DNA from: Lycorma delicatula
Taxonomy: Eukaryota > Arthropoda > Insecta > Hemiptera > Fulgoridae
Reading direction: 5' to 3'
DNA: 64,000 nucleotides
Assembly (NCBI RefSeq): GCF_047948215.1
Contig: NC_134458.1
Location: 140,906,036 to 140,970,035, forward strand
Positions 35,440 to 47,570 of the stretch are shown one piece after another. Within the stretch, counting starts at the first letter, position 1. Each line of letters starts with the position of its first letter. The position numbers and the translations under genes were made by a program. The notes below the pieces were generated by a model. That model searched no databases. It worked only from the letters and a program-made list of their open reading frames with translations, and had not been told where the DNA came from.

Positions 35440-36420
35440 TAAATGAAAGTCCATTGAATGTATGTATGTTTGTTCTACATATCCTCTTAAATCACTGAAC
35501 CGATTTCAACCAAACTTGGGAAAATAATTACTAACTGAAAAAAATATTGTGGATGTAAGACATCCCTACATCCCTACCGCAACCGCTGCGGGAGTGATGA
35601 GGGGTGAGAAACATAGAACATAGGAAACATAGAAAATAGAACATAAAAGGTTAAAATTCTGAAAATTTTGGGAATATTCTATAATATTTTCAAACAGTAT
35701 TACATTCTGGAAATTTTTAAAATTTCCTAAAAGTTTCTAAAACATTTTGGAGCATTCTAGATCGTACTCGAATATCTTTGAATAAATATTTTTGAATTTT
35801 TCGAATATGTTTGTTTTGTTACAAGAAGGAAAGACAATAAACGTTTTTTGCAGGCAAGCATTGAATTAATCAAGTCGTTGCAGCCTTGAACTCTGTCGTG
35901 TTGTAGTTTGAAAGTATAAGTAGTTAGAAAGTCTGTGTATATTTGTACAGTTGCATTAGTTATTTGTATATTGTACTTTTGGATGTGTATGTATGTATGT
36001 GTCTTCGTATACAGTTTATTGTTGTCTATAGCATCTTTCTCGATGTTCACGGCAGGGTTAATTAATTAAATTATTAAATTGCACATATTTGTATAGTTAC
36101 ATTAGTTATTGTACTGTATATTGTTTGAAAGTTTAAAATACATTCACAAACTCTTACATACTTTCTTTATACTCCTCGCGTTTTCATTCAAACCATACTA
36201 CTATTGTTAAGGTAATAAAAAGTCTAAAATTAAAAGATTAAATTCAACAAGAAGGAATGTAAAGAAATTTATCTTTGTTGTGAAAAGCTAACGACAATTT
36301 TTGTAAAAAAGAAATGAATTTTTAAAAATAAAAAAAAATAAAAAATAAAAATAAAATAATTTTTTTAATGAAGAAATTATGCACCCGCGCAATGCCGGGT
36401 ACAGGCGTGTAAGCTATCGA
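35440..36420 (+). mobile_element. Helitron-like non-autonomous repeat
   Basis: Begins with a stretch around TCACTGAACCGATTTCAACC (35492-35511) followed by CAAACTTGGGAAAAT. It ends near CACCCGCGCAATGCCGGGTA (36382-36401). In insects this pairing of a 'tgaaccgatttc' block near one end and a 'cgcgcaa-gccgggta' block at the other characterises short Helitron/Helentron derivatives. No TIRs or coding capacity. Exact termini were not resolved, so the class is inferred. Confidence 0.4.
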
Positions 36421-36904
36421 TAAATAAATGCAAAATCATACAAAAATTATTTGACAATTCTTTTTATAGTTAATATAAATATTTATTTTGTTAATAATAT
36501 TTTATTTAAATAAAAAAAAATTGTGAAAAATACAAATCATTTTAACTACACAATTACAGTAATTAAAACACCAACTGAATGACAAGCAAATTATTAAGTA
36601 TCAAAAGTTGATTGTTACGTAAGATTACGACATTAAATGATTTATTCTATTACATAGGATGTTCAAAACGATGAAATATATTAAGGTTTGATTAGTTCAA
36701 ATTTTAATTTAAAAAAAAATCTGATGTGGCCACCACATAACTTCTTTGTACGCCTATTAAATTACATATAGACGTTTTTAAAAATACATAACATTTTATT
36801 TCAGTAATAACTTCCGAATTTTTTCATATTTTTTTTGTAATTGTTATTATTATTTTTAGTAAAACTTTTTTTACAAAGTTAATTATTAATTAATCAATAT
36901 ATAT

Positions 36905-37332
36905 AAATTTAGAAAAAAAATGTTAAAAGAAAGGAAATGAAGTAGGGTTTGAACCGATGTGCCTTCCCCTTGAAAGATTCAAATATTTCATTAATTAAAA
37001 TTTTATTTGGTTGTAACTCTGGAACCAATGAAAAAGTACTACTTATGACGTATCGTTGAAACGCTCTCAATGAGGGCTTATTGCTGCAGTTAAGAAAAAG
37101 TCTAAAATCCAAAAGGGAGGTGCACAACTAGATGTTACAACAGTCCTAAATCCAAAATTTCAACATTCTACGGCTAATCGATTTTGAGTTATGCGAGACA
37201 CATACGTACAGACATCACCCCGAAACTAGTCAAAATGGATTCAGAGATGGTCAAAATGGATATTTCCGATGAAATCTGAAAACCGAAATTTTTCGCGATT
37301 ACGATACTTCCTTGTTCGTACAAGGAAGTAAA
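36905..37332 (+). repeat. unclassified interspersed repeat ending in a hairpin
   Basis: A moderately GC-richer block with TTGGTTGTAACTCTGGAACC near 37008 and CAAAATGGATATTTCCG near 37252. It terminates in an 11-bp hairpin (37305-37315 with 37320-37330, loop TCGT). I recognise this style of block from insect repeats but cannot name it. Confidence 0.45.
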
Positions 37333-38417
37333 AATGAAATACTAATTTACAATAAAAACTTTGATTTTCCAGCGATAACGTGTAGCTGTAAAATTTGGTT
37401 GAAAGTGTTAAAAAACTGATGTAAAATACTACTCAATTTCTATGTAGTTGGAATATATTTCCAGAGTAAAATACACGCAGTTTCGAAAAAGGTCGTAGAT
37501 ATAGTCTATTTGAATACATCAATGTAATTAGGGTTTTAATAGAAATATATTTCTTTGATTTGGCTGTTACGGATTGCATTATAATTTATATTCCTTATTT
37601 TGTTTTTTTTTTCAATATTCCTTAATTTTTTCACCGAGTAGTTTCTTTCTTCTTAATACTGGATCTTAATTCGTTTTAAAAGTTTTTCTAGTCTTTGGAT
37701 TTTTCCAAAGTTTATGCTTAACGAAATAATAAAATAAATAAATAATAAAATTGTTTCTTCAAAATCTTTTTTTTTTTGTATATAAATAAATTAGATAAAG
37801 ATTATATCTTGATTTAACTCTCTAATCTTAACAATAATTATTATGCAATTTTTTTTATAATACAAGAAGAATAAAATAAAAAGTAGTGACTGTAAAAAAA
37901 TAAATAAATAAATTTTTTCCATAAGATAACAGTTGCAGACCTACATTGAATAAAATTTTCATGAACTGCAGTAATGAAGAGCTCCAATATTACCTTATAA
38001 GAAATTTTTATTGTAGATAATGCACTATAAATAACAGATAATTTTTAGAATCTCTTTCCTTATAAAAATTAATAGTTAATGTTTAAGATATGACAAAGAA
38101 GGAACGAGTTTTATCACTTTTATAAAGATTACATATTTGGTTACGTTTGTTCTACGATATTCATCTATCCTATATTTCTGTGAAATTTGTTGTAATTTTT
38201 ATTGCTTATCATAATTTTTTTATTATATACTTGTTTTTATCTATATTATAATTCTTCTAATAGTTGTGTTTGTTTTATGTAGTTAAAAAAAAGTAATAAA
38301 AACGCCGATTTAAACGAACATTAAATAAATAAATTTTAAAATATTATATTCTAATCGGTATGTAATAATATATTTTTATATGCATTACATTAGGATTGAG
38401 TAAGTGTACTACTTTAT
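37333..38417. other. AT-rich spacer
   Basis: No supported gene or repeat. Confidence 0.45.
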
Positions 38418-39345
38418 AGAGTGCGAGTCAAAAGTATAGAAACCCGTTAACAACTTTAAAACCGTTCCAGATAAAATACTGTAACTTTCAGGATGAGATT
38501 CTACTATAACTTTTGACGAGAAATAGAATTTCATTTCTATTGGGGGTATCGGCGCAGGGATTTTACTCAAATATTTTAAACAGTAACATCTTTTGTGTGA
38601 TAGATCATTTTAAGACAAGAAAAATTACATAAATAAAATGTTAGTACGATATTTGAATCCCAAATGGCGACGGGATAAAGTTTGCATTTTGAAAAAATTA
38701 CATTAATAAGAAACTGTTATCGCAAATAAATTTATAATAATTTGATTAAATGGATATTATCGAATAAATTTATAAAAAAAAAAAATATTTAATAAGCATA
38801 ACGTTAGCTTATTTATTTACATTTCATTTTAAACGTTTTCAATTCATTTTATAAATGTTCTAAAGGTCTTCCTTCTGTTGTTTGACAGTGTGCCAATCGA
38901 TTGTAAAATGATGATATTGAATTATTCAATGATTCCCAGGTGATATTTTGTGCTGATTCACGAATTTTTTCTTTGTAAATCATCGATATCTTGGGGCTTA
39001 TTATGATAAACAATACTTTTTAAGTAGCCCAATAGAAAGTAATCCGATAGTGACAAGTCGGACTTTCTCGCTGGCCATTCTATTTGACCACTTCGGCCGA
39101 TCCATCTTCCAGGAAAAAAATGTTGCTAATTTAGGCCTCCCTGGTTTTCCCCTATTATTAGTGCTCCCTGTTTATTCAAGTCGTTTGATGGTTTTTGACA
39201 CTGTATCTTTTGAAATAGGGTTACGATTATTAAATGTTGCATTGAACAATTCACAAATTTCATTTACGACCTAACTCTTATCATCAAAGCCCCTCATCAT
39301 TAAAAGTGTGACCTGGACTCCTGTTCGCTAAGGGGCATATTGATA
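38418..39345 (-). pseudogene. DDE transposase remnant (Tc1/mariner-like)
   Basis: Minus strand. From about 39340 a start NMPLSEQE is followed by an N-terminal helix-turn-helix-like part (KFVNCSMQHLII, LFQKIQCQK, then NKQGALIIGENQGG). At about 39117 the frame jumps directly to the catalytic C-terminus: GRWIGRSGQIEWPARKSDLS, SDYFLLGYLKSIVYHNKPQD, IDDL. The central catalytic part is deleted. The word order (IGRGGPIEWPPRSPDLTPLD-like, then GYLKSKVY-like) is that of a widespread insect DDE transposase with an N-terminal helix-turn-helix. Stops and frameshifts are frequent. Sequence 38418-38830, starting GAGTGCGAGTCAAAAGTATA, is probably its terminal non-coding part. Confidence 0.65.
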
Positions 39346-39679
39346 GCAATATTAGCAGGTAGCACAGACAAAAAATTAATTCAGTAAAAAGTAATTACAA
39401 AAAATATAAAAAAGATGTAAGTAAAAAGAGTGGCTTAGAAATGCGGTAAAGGTAGACAAAATCAATTAGCCAACCGATCACAATTTATTCTCATAAGAAA
39501 CTAACGGTGTAGTAATGAAACATTCTAAATGGAATATTACATAACAATGAAGAAAGCTTAATTTTTGCAACAATGATAAGAGACCATCAATGATCGGCTG
39601 AACAGTACAATTTGTTGAAAAGATTCTTATTTATTTATTAAATTGAAAAAAAAACAATTTTTTGTTAAAAAATAAAAAT
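39346..39679. other. AT-rich spacer
   Basis: Probably flank of the transposase remnant. No matching inverted terminal repeat was found. Confidence 0.4.
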
Positions 39680-40580
39680 TTCAGAATCAATTGTTTTTTC
39701 TTTGCAGATGATCTGCCAGTTTTGTCCCCGGATATTAAAACTGCAGAAATTCAAATTAATCTTTTAAAAATATTTGCCGAAAAAAAAGTTTTACAAAATT
39801 TATTTTCAAAAAAGGAATTTTGTTAAATAATAAAAATGCTACAAAGATTTTAAAAGCCGAATATAGAAAAATTAATACAGTGAATAATTATAAATATATA
39901 GTGAAATAATTAAATCCAACGCTTTAGATAAAGAATCGAATAAAGTTAGAGATAGCAAAATGGATCTTCGGTATCACTTAACAAAGCATTTATACAATAA
40001 AAAAGAAATTTCAGGAAAATAAAAATTAGGCAATATAACACAGCACTAGACCTGAATATTTATATGCCTCAGAGTGTTTATTTTTAAATAAGATATGCGA
40101 AATTGAACAGCTAGAGAAGAAAGAGAGGAAAATTTTAACAAATATATTAGGGACAATTAAAATTGAAGAAAACAAGTGGAGGATTAAGTGGAGACAAGTG
40201 GAGAAAAAATGAAAAGCTTTATAAATTTAATGACAGACTTTCAGATGTTATAAGGAAAAGAAGACTGTTTTTTTTGACATCTTTGAAGATTGAAAGAAAA
40301 ACTGACTAAAAAAATTTATAATTTTGTTAATAATAAAAAACCTAAACATATCTTGTTTAATAAAGCTTTAAAGGACATTAAAGAACTAAATATCACGGAA
40401 TAAATAATCTTAAATAGAAACAAATTTACTAATATTATTTTAAAAGACAAGGATTTCCAAGTAAACCCGAAAAAGAAATATGACTACAAATGGGGTGCAG
40501 CGAGAAATCGAAAACATAGAGAAATAATGAAGAAATATTTGGAAAAAAGAAAGTCAAAAAGGAAAAAAAATTATTAAAAT
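39680..40580 (+). pseudogene. decayed non-LTR RT (family A), copy 2
   Basis: Plus-strand counterpart of the 640-1400 remnant. It starts at motif C (INCFFFADD, about 39692), then AEIQINLLKIFAE and an AIR-type thumb with QYNTALDLNIY. The EYLYASECLF-like block (40055-40085) is in a shifted frame, then EQLEKKERKI, SDVIRKRRLFF near 40240, and a C-terminal basic segment (KYGTKWSAARK-like, then REIMKKYLEKRKSKRKKN, about 40480-40575). The end of the polyprotein is therefore preserved here but not in the 1-kb copy. Many frameshifts. The upstream RT and endonuclease are missing. Confidence 0.75.
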
Positions 40581-41303
40581 ATTTATTGTGGTTCTAAGGT
40601 GGCCAACTCAAGAAACAGAAAACAAGATTTACTATTATAATTTTTTTATTTTTATTATTATTATTTTTTTTTTTTAGTAAAAAATCATCTAATTTGGATT
40701 GTATATTTATTGACTTTTGAGATATAATTAAGATATTAATCAAATTGATAAGTTTTATTTTCGAACTTCATCAGTTCAACATTTTTCATTTTTCTGAAAT
40801 ATACTCGTCAAGCTTTTTTGAATTTCTTATTGTCCATGTTTTATTGTAACGTAAAGCTAAGTTTTAAAAACTTGTTAACTATTAATATTTATAAACTATT
40901 GTGCAATGAACATTCAGCAGATTTGTACAGAGTAACAGTGAAATTAAAAGAAATCCCTCTTTAGAGCTACCTCAAATTGGAGAATTTAATAAAGTTAATT
41001 AAATAATGTATGATCATTTTCATCAGTAAAATTAAGCTTTGAAAGATTAGCCCAGCTAAAGTCAGCTGGATGTTTACATTTCAATCTTCGTACCGTTTGG
41101 CCTTTGTTAATAGATTTACTGCCAAAATGATTTTTGTGGATTCAAACCTTTTTTCGTATTTATGGCTGAATTTTGAAATTTCTTCATTAACAGTAGACGT
41201 GTTTAAATTAGTATAAATAATTTTATTTGTGAAGTGTCATTTTGCTTGAGTAATTGTTTACAGATATTTTTGTCGGAAACCTCGAATTATTCTTGTATTT
41301 GAA
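40581..41303. other. AT-rich spacer
   Basis: No supported gene or repeat. Confidence 0.45.
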
Positions 41304-41318
41304 TTTGACGAAGTGTCC

Positions 41319-41603
41319 TTCTTTTTCCTGTTTAGCCTCCGGTAACTACCGTTTAGATAATTCTTCAGAGGATGAATGAGGATGATATGCATGAGTGTAA
41401 ATGAAGTGTACATTCTCAGTTCGACCATTCCTGAGATGTGTGGTTAATTGAAACCCAACCACCAAAGAACACCGGTATCCACGATCTAGTATTCAAATCC
41501 ATGTAAAAATATCTGGCTTTACTAGGACTTGAACGCTGTAACTTTCGACTTCCAAATCAGCTGATTTGGGAACACGCGTTAACCACTAGACCAACCCGGT
41601 GGG
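41319..41603 (-). mobile_element. SINE S1, copy 5, with perfect 15-bp duplication
   Basis: A complete 285-bp minus-strand copy. The head at the right end is ACCACTAGACCAACCCGGTG. The flanks TTTGACGAAGTGTCC at 41304-41318 and 41604-41618 are identical, so this is a clean target-site duplication and a relatively young insertion. The tail on the plus strand is the T-rich TTCTTTTTCCTG. Confidence 0.95.
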
Positions 41604-41618
41604 TTTGACGAAGTGTCC

Positions 41619-42818
41619 TATAATTGGAAACCGCACGTGGTTTTAGGAACGCTAAATTTAATATAAATATTTTACATAATTATTTTATAAATTAATGTTA
41701 AACATTAAAAAAAAAATTGTTGCTTTGCACTATTTGCCCCAGTCTTTCTAATGACCGAAACACATGCAAAATAAATTTCATTGTATAGTTGGGTACTTTT
41801 TGAACAGACTGAATATATTTTATTCGGATCTAAATGTCACTTGTTTTTCATTGGTCCTGAAGATTTACATGAAAAATTAATGCACAACCACTTCACATTT
41901 CATTTTCTTAGTGTCAATCTTTGACATTTTTGTACCTTTTATGGATTTTTTTTATACCTTTAATGGACCATCAATTTCAAAATTGATCTTTGTATCAGAC
42001 CTTGTTTGTTTGGTTATTGAATTTTAACTTGATACAGCAAAATTTCTTTCGTTTGATTAAAAAACTTTCCCCAGTTTTATTTTTACATCTTACTTATTCA
42101 GGGATCCTTTGTAATTGTACTAATTAGATAAAAAAAAAAATGTTCGCCAAATCTATACTTTGCCAACCTATCTTAAGTTTTTATCTTATCACTATTTTTT
42201 TTTCAGTAATTTCATTATCTTTGTTATACTTTATTTATTTTATCCACTAACGATATAAGTGTATAACTACTTTTAACTTGCTCTCAGTTTAAGAAAAAAA
42301 TCATTATCAACAAATTTTAACACTTAATTTTTTTTTCTTTGAATGTTATAAAATCAGTCACAAGGTTTTATTTTAATTTCTTTATATCTTCAATACGCAA
42401 ATATTACAAAGCAATAGAGATAAGCTAGATCCTTTTTAATATTACATTTTGTCTTCCCACGTCTTTCTACTTATGTTATCACTACCGTACTTTAAATTTT
42501 AAACTTCTTTCTAAGATTTATACGATATTTACTTTTTTTTTATATATAATTTTATTGGTATTCTTTGGTAGCTCTTTAATTAATGGTACTAAACCATTAA
42601 CAAAATTAACCGATTTAAATTTAAAACAAATACTTACCGAAGAATAATTAACATTATGCTAATTAATAAACTGAGAGACTCTTAAATATAAAAATAAATT
42701 CAGGACATGTGAAAATTGTGTGTAGATAAAATGATATAATCCCAATTATTTTCCGATTTCTCAAGTAATCATTGTATGTTAAGACTACTTAATTTTTTAT
42801 TTATTTATCTTTGTTAAT

Positions 42819-42859
<41 letters not shown>

Positions 42860-43437
42860 CATACGTTCTTATTAAGAAATCTATTAACCCAAAGTTTATT
42901 AATGATGAAATAATTTTTTTTTTAATTTCGAAATATTTAAATTATTGATTTTGTAACCCTATATACTAGAAATTCACTGTTTTAATATTAAATTATCATT
43001 TTAATTTATTTATTACTAAATTGTTTCATTTAAAAAGTAATAAAATCAATTTCAAATCCTAATTATTTAAAATACTTCAATAGTTTAATATTTGATAACT
43101 ATTTGTGCAATAGCATATTTTGTAATGCAACAATATTATTATTTACTTAACTCAAATTAATATTAAGATCATTAACTTAACAAGTATATTTTTTATTATA
43201 AAAGAATAACTTTAACATTTTATTAAATTAATTTGAAAAAATCCGTTTTTGTTTATTTTTTTATTTTTAAATTTAACATTATAAAATGATCTGAGAAATA
43301 AAAGCTAATTTACTTATTTATTCATTATTAATGGATTTTATTATCATTTTTATGTGGTTTCCTTTAATTATAAAATAATAAACCATTTGCAATTTCTTTA
43401 ATTAATGTTTTCTTTATAATGATGAATTATATTAAAG

Positions 43438-43482
<45 letters not shown>

Positions 43483-44854
43483 TTTAAATTAAAATAGACT
43501 TTTTTCATCTACTTATTAAGTAAAATAAATCCAAGTAGAAGTTACAAAAGTAATGGTTTACCAAATAAAAAATAAAAATAAAAAAAAATAAAAAAAATAG
43601 CTGTATTGCACGTCATTCCCGGCTATTAATAATAAAAATCAAAAGAGTTAGAGAAAAAAAAAACAGCATATATATATTTTTAGAGGTAGGGAATAGATTC
43701 TAAGAAAAATCTTTCTAAAAATATTCATATATAGGTCATTTTTACCAAATTTGCTTAAGTAAAGCTTCTTTCTAAATCTAATACCCCTCTTCAATAAAGG
43801 CTAAAATAAGAAAAGAAAGATTTCAAAAATGTTTTTGTATTTTAGGTACGGGGTCGATCATTTTAAAAAAATGTAGCCATTATTGATAGCTCTATGTATG
43901 AAGTATAAATTAATATAACATTTTTGAAAAATATTTAAACTGGAAGGAGATTAAGCAGAATAACAAAAAAAAGATATATATCAATTTTAAAAGGTCGGTG
44001 TTGATTTTTGGAGAAAAAATACTTGGATTATTTATATAAGCATTGTAGGTAACAAATTATCTTTAGTAAAGTTTTCTTTATAAAACCTCTGAAGAAAATT
44101 GAAATTAGTTTCTTCACGATATTCACCCATCCCCTGAACGAAAAAAAAAAATGAATCCGATAAATGCTCCATTAATAGAAATATTTGAGCCAAATTTGAA
44201 GAAAATTGGTTTGGTGAATCCTGAGATATTACGTCAAAAGCAGAGCGACACACGTATATACACGTTTTTTTTTTGTCTAGATGGACCCTAAAACGTAAAA
44301 ATTTTCCAAAAACACGATACCCCATTTTTGACATGATCATCATACTTTCCGCTTTAATAACTATTCTATCTATTTTCGCCTTGAAATTAAAAGGAAAATA
44401 TCAGCTGCTTGATACTTTGGTACATATCTCCTTCCGTATTTCTTACTTTGCCTCAATATAGTGTTTACCTTTTTTATCATAAATCTTCATTACCAGTTTT
44501 ATTTGTTCTGATCTTACTTTATTATTTTCACATACAGATTGATTAATTCTGGGTGATACATGGCCCCATAAATTTTTCCCTTACTTTTTACAAGATTCTA
44601 CCACACTTTTCTCTTCTATAATTCATTTTATAACCTTTCTATCACCCGTCAAATTTTAAACATTTTCTGCTTTAAACTTTTGTTTTATACTTTCTAGCTA
44701 ATCTTAATGTTCATACTGGTAAACCATTTTTGCTACATTCTCCGTACAAATATTTTAAAATATTTCTTTTTTAATTCCTTAAAACATTATTTTATCGATA
44801 ACAACAGATTTATTTTTTACACGACAGCTCAAAAAGGAGTTTAATTTATTTACG
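41619..44854. other. AT-rich stretch with microsatellites
   Basis: TA runs at 42822-42858 and 43442-43474; an A/T-rich block near 43560-43600; and a repeat-like patch at about 44100-44345 (GAGCGACACACGTATATACA, TTTGTCTAGATGGACCC). The open frame on the minus strand across that patch has no homology cue. No gene. Confidence 0.55.
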
Positions 44855-45060
44855 GTTATGTATGTTCTACCGCAGCAGCTCAATGACTGAACCGATTTAG
44901 ATGAATGATCACACGTTGAAATCCTTACGGTACCGGAAGTGTCATAGGTTATATAAGTATACGTATATATATATATATATCCTATCCTACTAAAGGGTAT
45001 TTGCATGTGTGTCTGTGTGTGCGTCCCCCTTAGCTGAAAACATGCTTACATGATCGAACA
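44855..45060. mobile_element. Helitron-like terminal sequences
   Basis: CAATGACTGAACCGATTTAG (44880-44899) repeats the 'tgaaccgattt' block of the 35.4-kb element. After a TA run, TATCCTACTAAAGGGTATTT (from about 44981) leads into TGTGTCTGTGTGTGCGTCC. An ATCCTACTAA-type start followed by GT-rich sequence is a familiar beginning of insect Helitron-like repeats. It lies about 0.5 kb upstream of the helicase remnant, so it may be that element's 5' end. Confidence 0.4.
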
Positions 45061-45493
45061 TACTGCTCGTCAAAAAATCATATGATTTTCTTTTTTCTTA
45101 AATGTTTATTAACAATAAGTAAGAAGAAGCAGCACCAACAAATAAGAGAAAAAGAAAGAACATACTTACATGATTGAACATACTGCCCGTCAAATATCAA
45201 AAGTTTTTTTTTCTTAAATATTTATTAGCAATAAATAACAACAGTAATAACAATTATAAAATAAATTAATAAATTTTACTACCGTAATTCATTCATTCAG
45301 TATCGTAGCAGATCTTAAAACGTAACTATTTTCGATAAAAATAAATCAATACTGAAAATACTATCGATTATCCAATTAAAATTTATTGATATTTTGTCGC
45401 AAGGTTAGTATAATACATAAATAATAAATAAATTAATTTAATTTGTATTTAAGCTTTCAGCTCTCGTAGTGAGTGAATTTGCATATAGATATT

Positions 45494-46160
45494 ATGGATC
45501 TTAATGAAAATGTTGAGAGTGTGCAATCTTGTAAAGATATTGTTAGAGATGTGCTGAAAGTGACTCTTTTGTAAATGGAAAATATCAATCAGTTAAACAG
45601 TTTCGTGGATATATGAATGACGTGTTTCTTTACAGTTTTTCAAGTTTTGCTAGCGCATAATGTGGGAAAAGAGTGCTTGTAATTTCTTCCCAGATGACTG
45701 AAGATAATTTGCTTAGTGATTTGAAGGTTTATTTTGGAGATTTAGTTAATTTTGAGATTGTGTTGATTTCAGTTTTTATTCCATTTTTAGCGCAATGACA
45801 GCTTGCAGTTTATGAACGAGGAGAGGTGGTGAAATTTTTCTGTTCACTGAACTGGGATTTCCGTCCTCAAGTAGAAAGAACAATTTTGAACAAGGCTAAT
45901 CAGTTGAAAAAAGTTTGGACGAACAGTTTACTCAAGAGTATTCAGAGAATGTGATAAACAGACAAAATGATGCGATAAATTGTGGGTTTCATGTGTGTTT
46001 GATTGCTAAAGGATATTTGTTGAATAATGGAGAAACCTTTGTGGATAGTTTGGATATTCGGCCAGAGAGACAGAGAATTGAGATTCTGAAAAGTTTATTA
46101 AGTGAAAATCTGGTTTATTTGCCTCGAACAGAAGTTGCTAATTCCCTCTTTTGTTGAAGT
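45494..46160 (+). pseudogene. Ulp1/C48-type cysteine protease remnant
   Basis: Starts with MDLNENVESVQSCKDIVRDV at 45494 and passes through several frames. A segment near 45775-45870 contains VFIPFL, then LAVYERGEVVKFF; in C48 proteases the catalytic His-Trp pair lies just between these words. Here the codons read CAA TGA (Gln, stop), so the catalytic His is lost. The frame 45915-46157 carries RQNDAINCGFHVCLIAKGYL, the Q-x5-C catalytic motif with its Gln and Cys kept, then LDIRPERQRI. Such a protease would remove ubiquitin-like tags. The catalytic loss plus stops make it dead. It lies directly before a PIF1-type helicase and probably belonged to the same element. Confidence 0.7.
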
Positions 46161-47440
46161 TTTGAGAAGAAAAGGTTGCAGTGTAAAGAGAAAAATGGAG
46201 CTGTAAAGAGTTTAACAAGTTTATGAATGAAGATGTGAAGCGCCATTACAAGTGCAGTGATGAAGAAGTAAGTGAAAGAGCATATCAGTTAATTGAGAAC
46301 AAATTGAATAAGTAAAGAAAGAGTTGAAAGCGTACCCAGCTAAGCCAAAGCTTAAGGAAAATTTTGCTAATATGGTTGAAAATGAAGTTATAGATGTGAA
46401 TTGAGAAGAAATTTTAGCTGATGTTTTGTATGAAAGAATAAATGAAGAGCAAAAAGCTGTATTTGACGAGATAAAAGAGTGCTTGGTGAATCTTGATCGC
46501 CCTGATTCAAAGTGTTTCTTTTTGGATGGTCCTGGTGATTCTGGAAAGATGTATATGCATAGAGCAGCTAATGATTTTGCAAAGAATAAACAGAAAAATG
46601 TAATTAATATGGCTTTTAATATAACTGTTGTCTAATAGACGAATTGTGCATAATTCATTTGGTTTGCTTGTGCGTTTGTATTTTGATTCACAGTCGTCGA
46701 TTGAGATGAATCAAAGGCTGCGACTTCTTTGAAAGAGTGCGATTTGATTATTTGTGATCAGGCACCGATGGCTTTGAGATATGCTATTGAAAATGGAGGG
46801 AAGAAGTTGAAAAATATTATGAATAACGATGTGATTTTTGGAGGAAAAGTTGTATTGTTCGGTGGAGATTTTAGACAAAATTTTCTCATTAAAGCTAGAG
46901 CAAATCGTTCTGAGATTATTGATTTGTGTATTAATAATATAATTATTATGTTTGGAGTCATTTTGAGCAGCAAAAATTAGAGTAGAATATGCGAGCAAAT
47001 CCAGAGCAGAAGCAATTTGTTAGTGATTTGTTGGAAATTGGAAATGGAACAATTAATGAGGAACATGATCGTTTTATTTTAAGATATGAGTGTTTATTCA
47101 AGGCATGAAGAAATATTTGGAGAAATAAAGATTATAAAGAGACGGGAGATAGAGCAATCTTGTCAACTTATACCTTGGAAGTAAATGAACATAATGAGAA
47201 AGTTTTGGCAAAGATGGATGAAATAGAAAAAAACTTATTTGAGTATAGATTGTGGTAGCGAGAAAGAAAGTGTGAATGTGGAAGTTTTAAATAAGCATAA
47301 TCCAGTTGGTTTGCCTCCTCATGTTTCGAAGTTAAAGAAAATTCGGTTGTCATGTGTTTAAGAAATTTGAGCATAAAAGATGGTTTATGGAGTGTTACGA
47401 GACTTATTGTTAGAAGAATGGAGAATGTTTTAAAGTGAAA
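46161..47440 (+). pseudogene. PIF1-like helicase remnant (Helitron-like element)
   Basis: 46426-46635 opens the helicase: INEEQKAVFDEIKECL, then the Walker A motif FFLDGPGDSGKMY, where the usual Thr after Lys is Met. Next come NVINMAFN, a gap, and 46729-46980 with CDLIICDQAPM (Walker B, with Glu of DEA changed to Gln) and GGKVVLFGGDFRQ, a PIF1-family motif. MRANPEQKQFVSDLLEIGNG (near 46988) and a C-terminal piece to about 47440 follow in other frames. The helicase unwinds DNA during rolling-circle transposition. No Rep/HUH nuclease was recognised upstream, so the Helitron label is inferred. Confidence 0.7.
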
Positions 47441-47570
47441 AATTTTGACTGGAGGTAGGTAAGTAGAAAATAACTATTGTTTGTCGTCGGAGTTTTACGA
47501 CTAAGGTGTTGGGTTTTGTTCATAAAAAAATGCTTCATAATTTTTATAATAAAACACTTTTTTTTTGTCT

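Noticed and set aside
42822..42858. TA run as replication origin or promoter
   Set aside because: Simple microsatellite; many similar runs exist in the window without any associated feature.
44032..44343. 103-codon minus-strand frame
   Set aside because: Lies in a repeat-like patch and has no recognisable domain.
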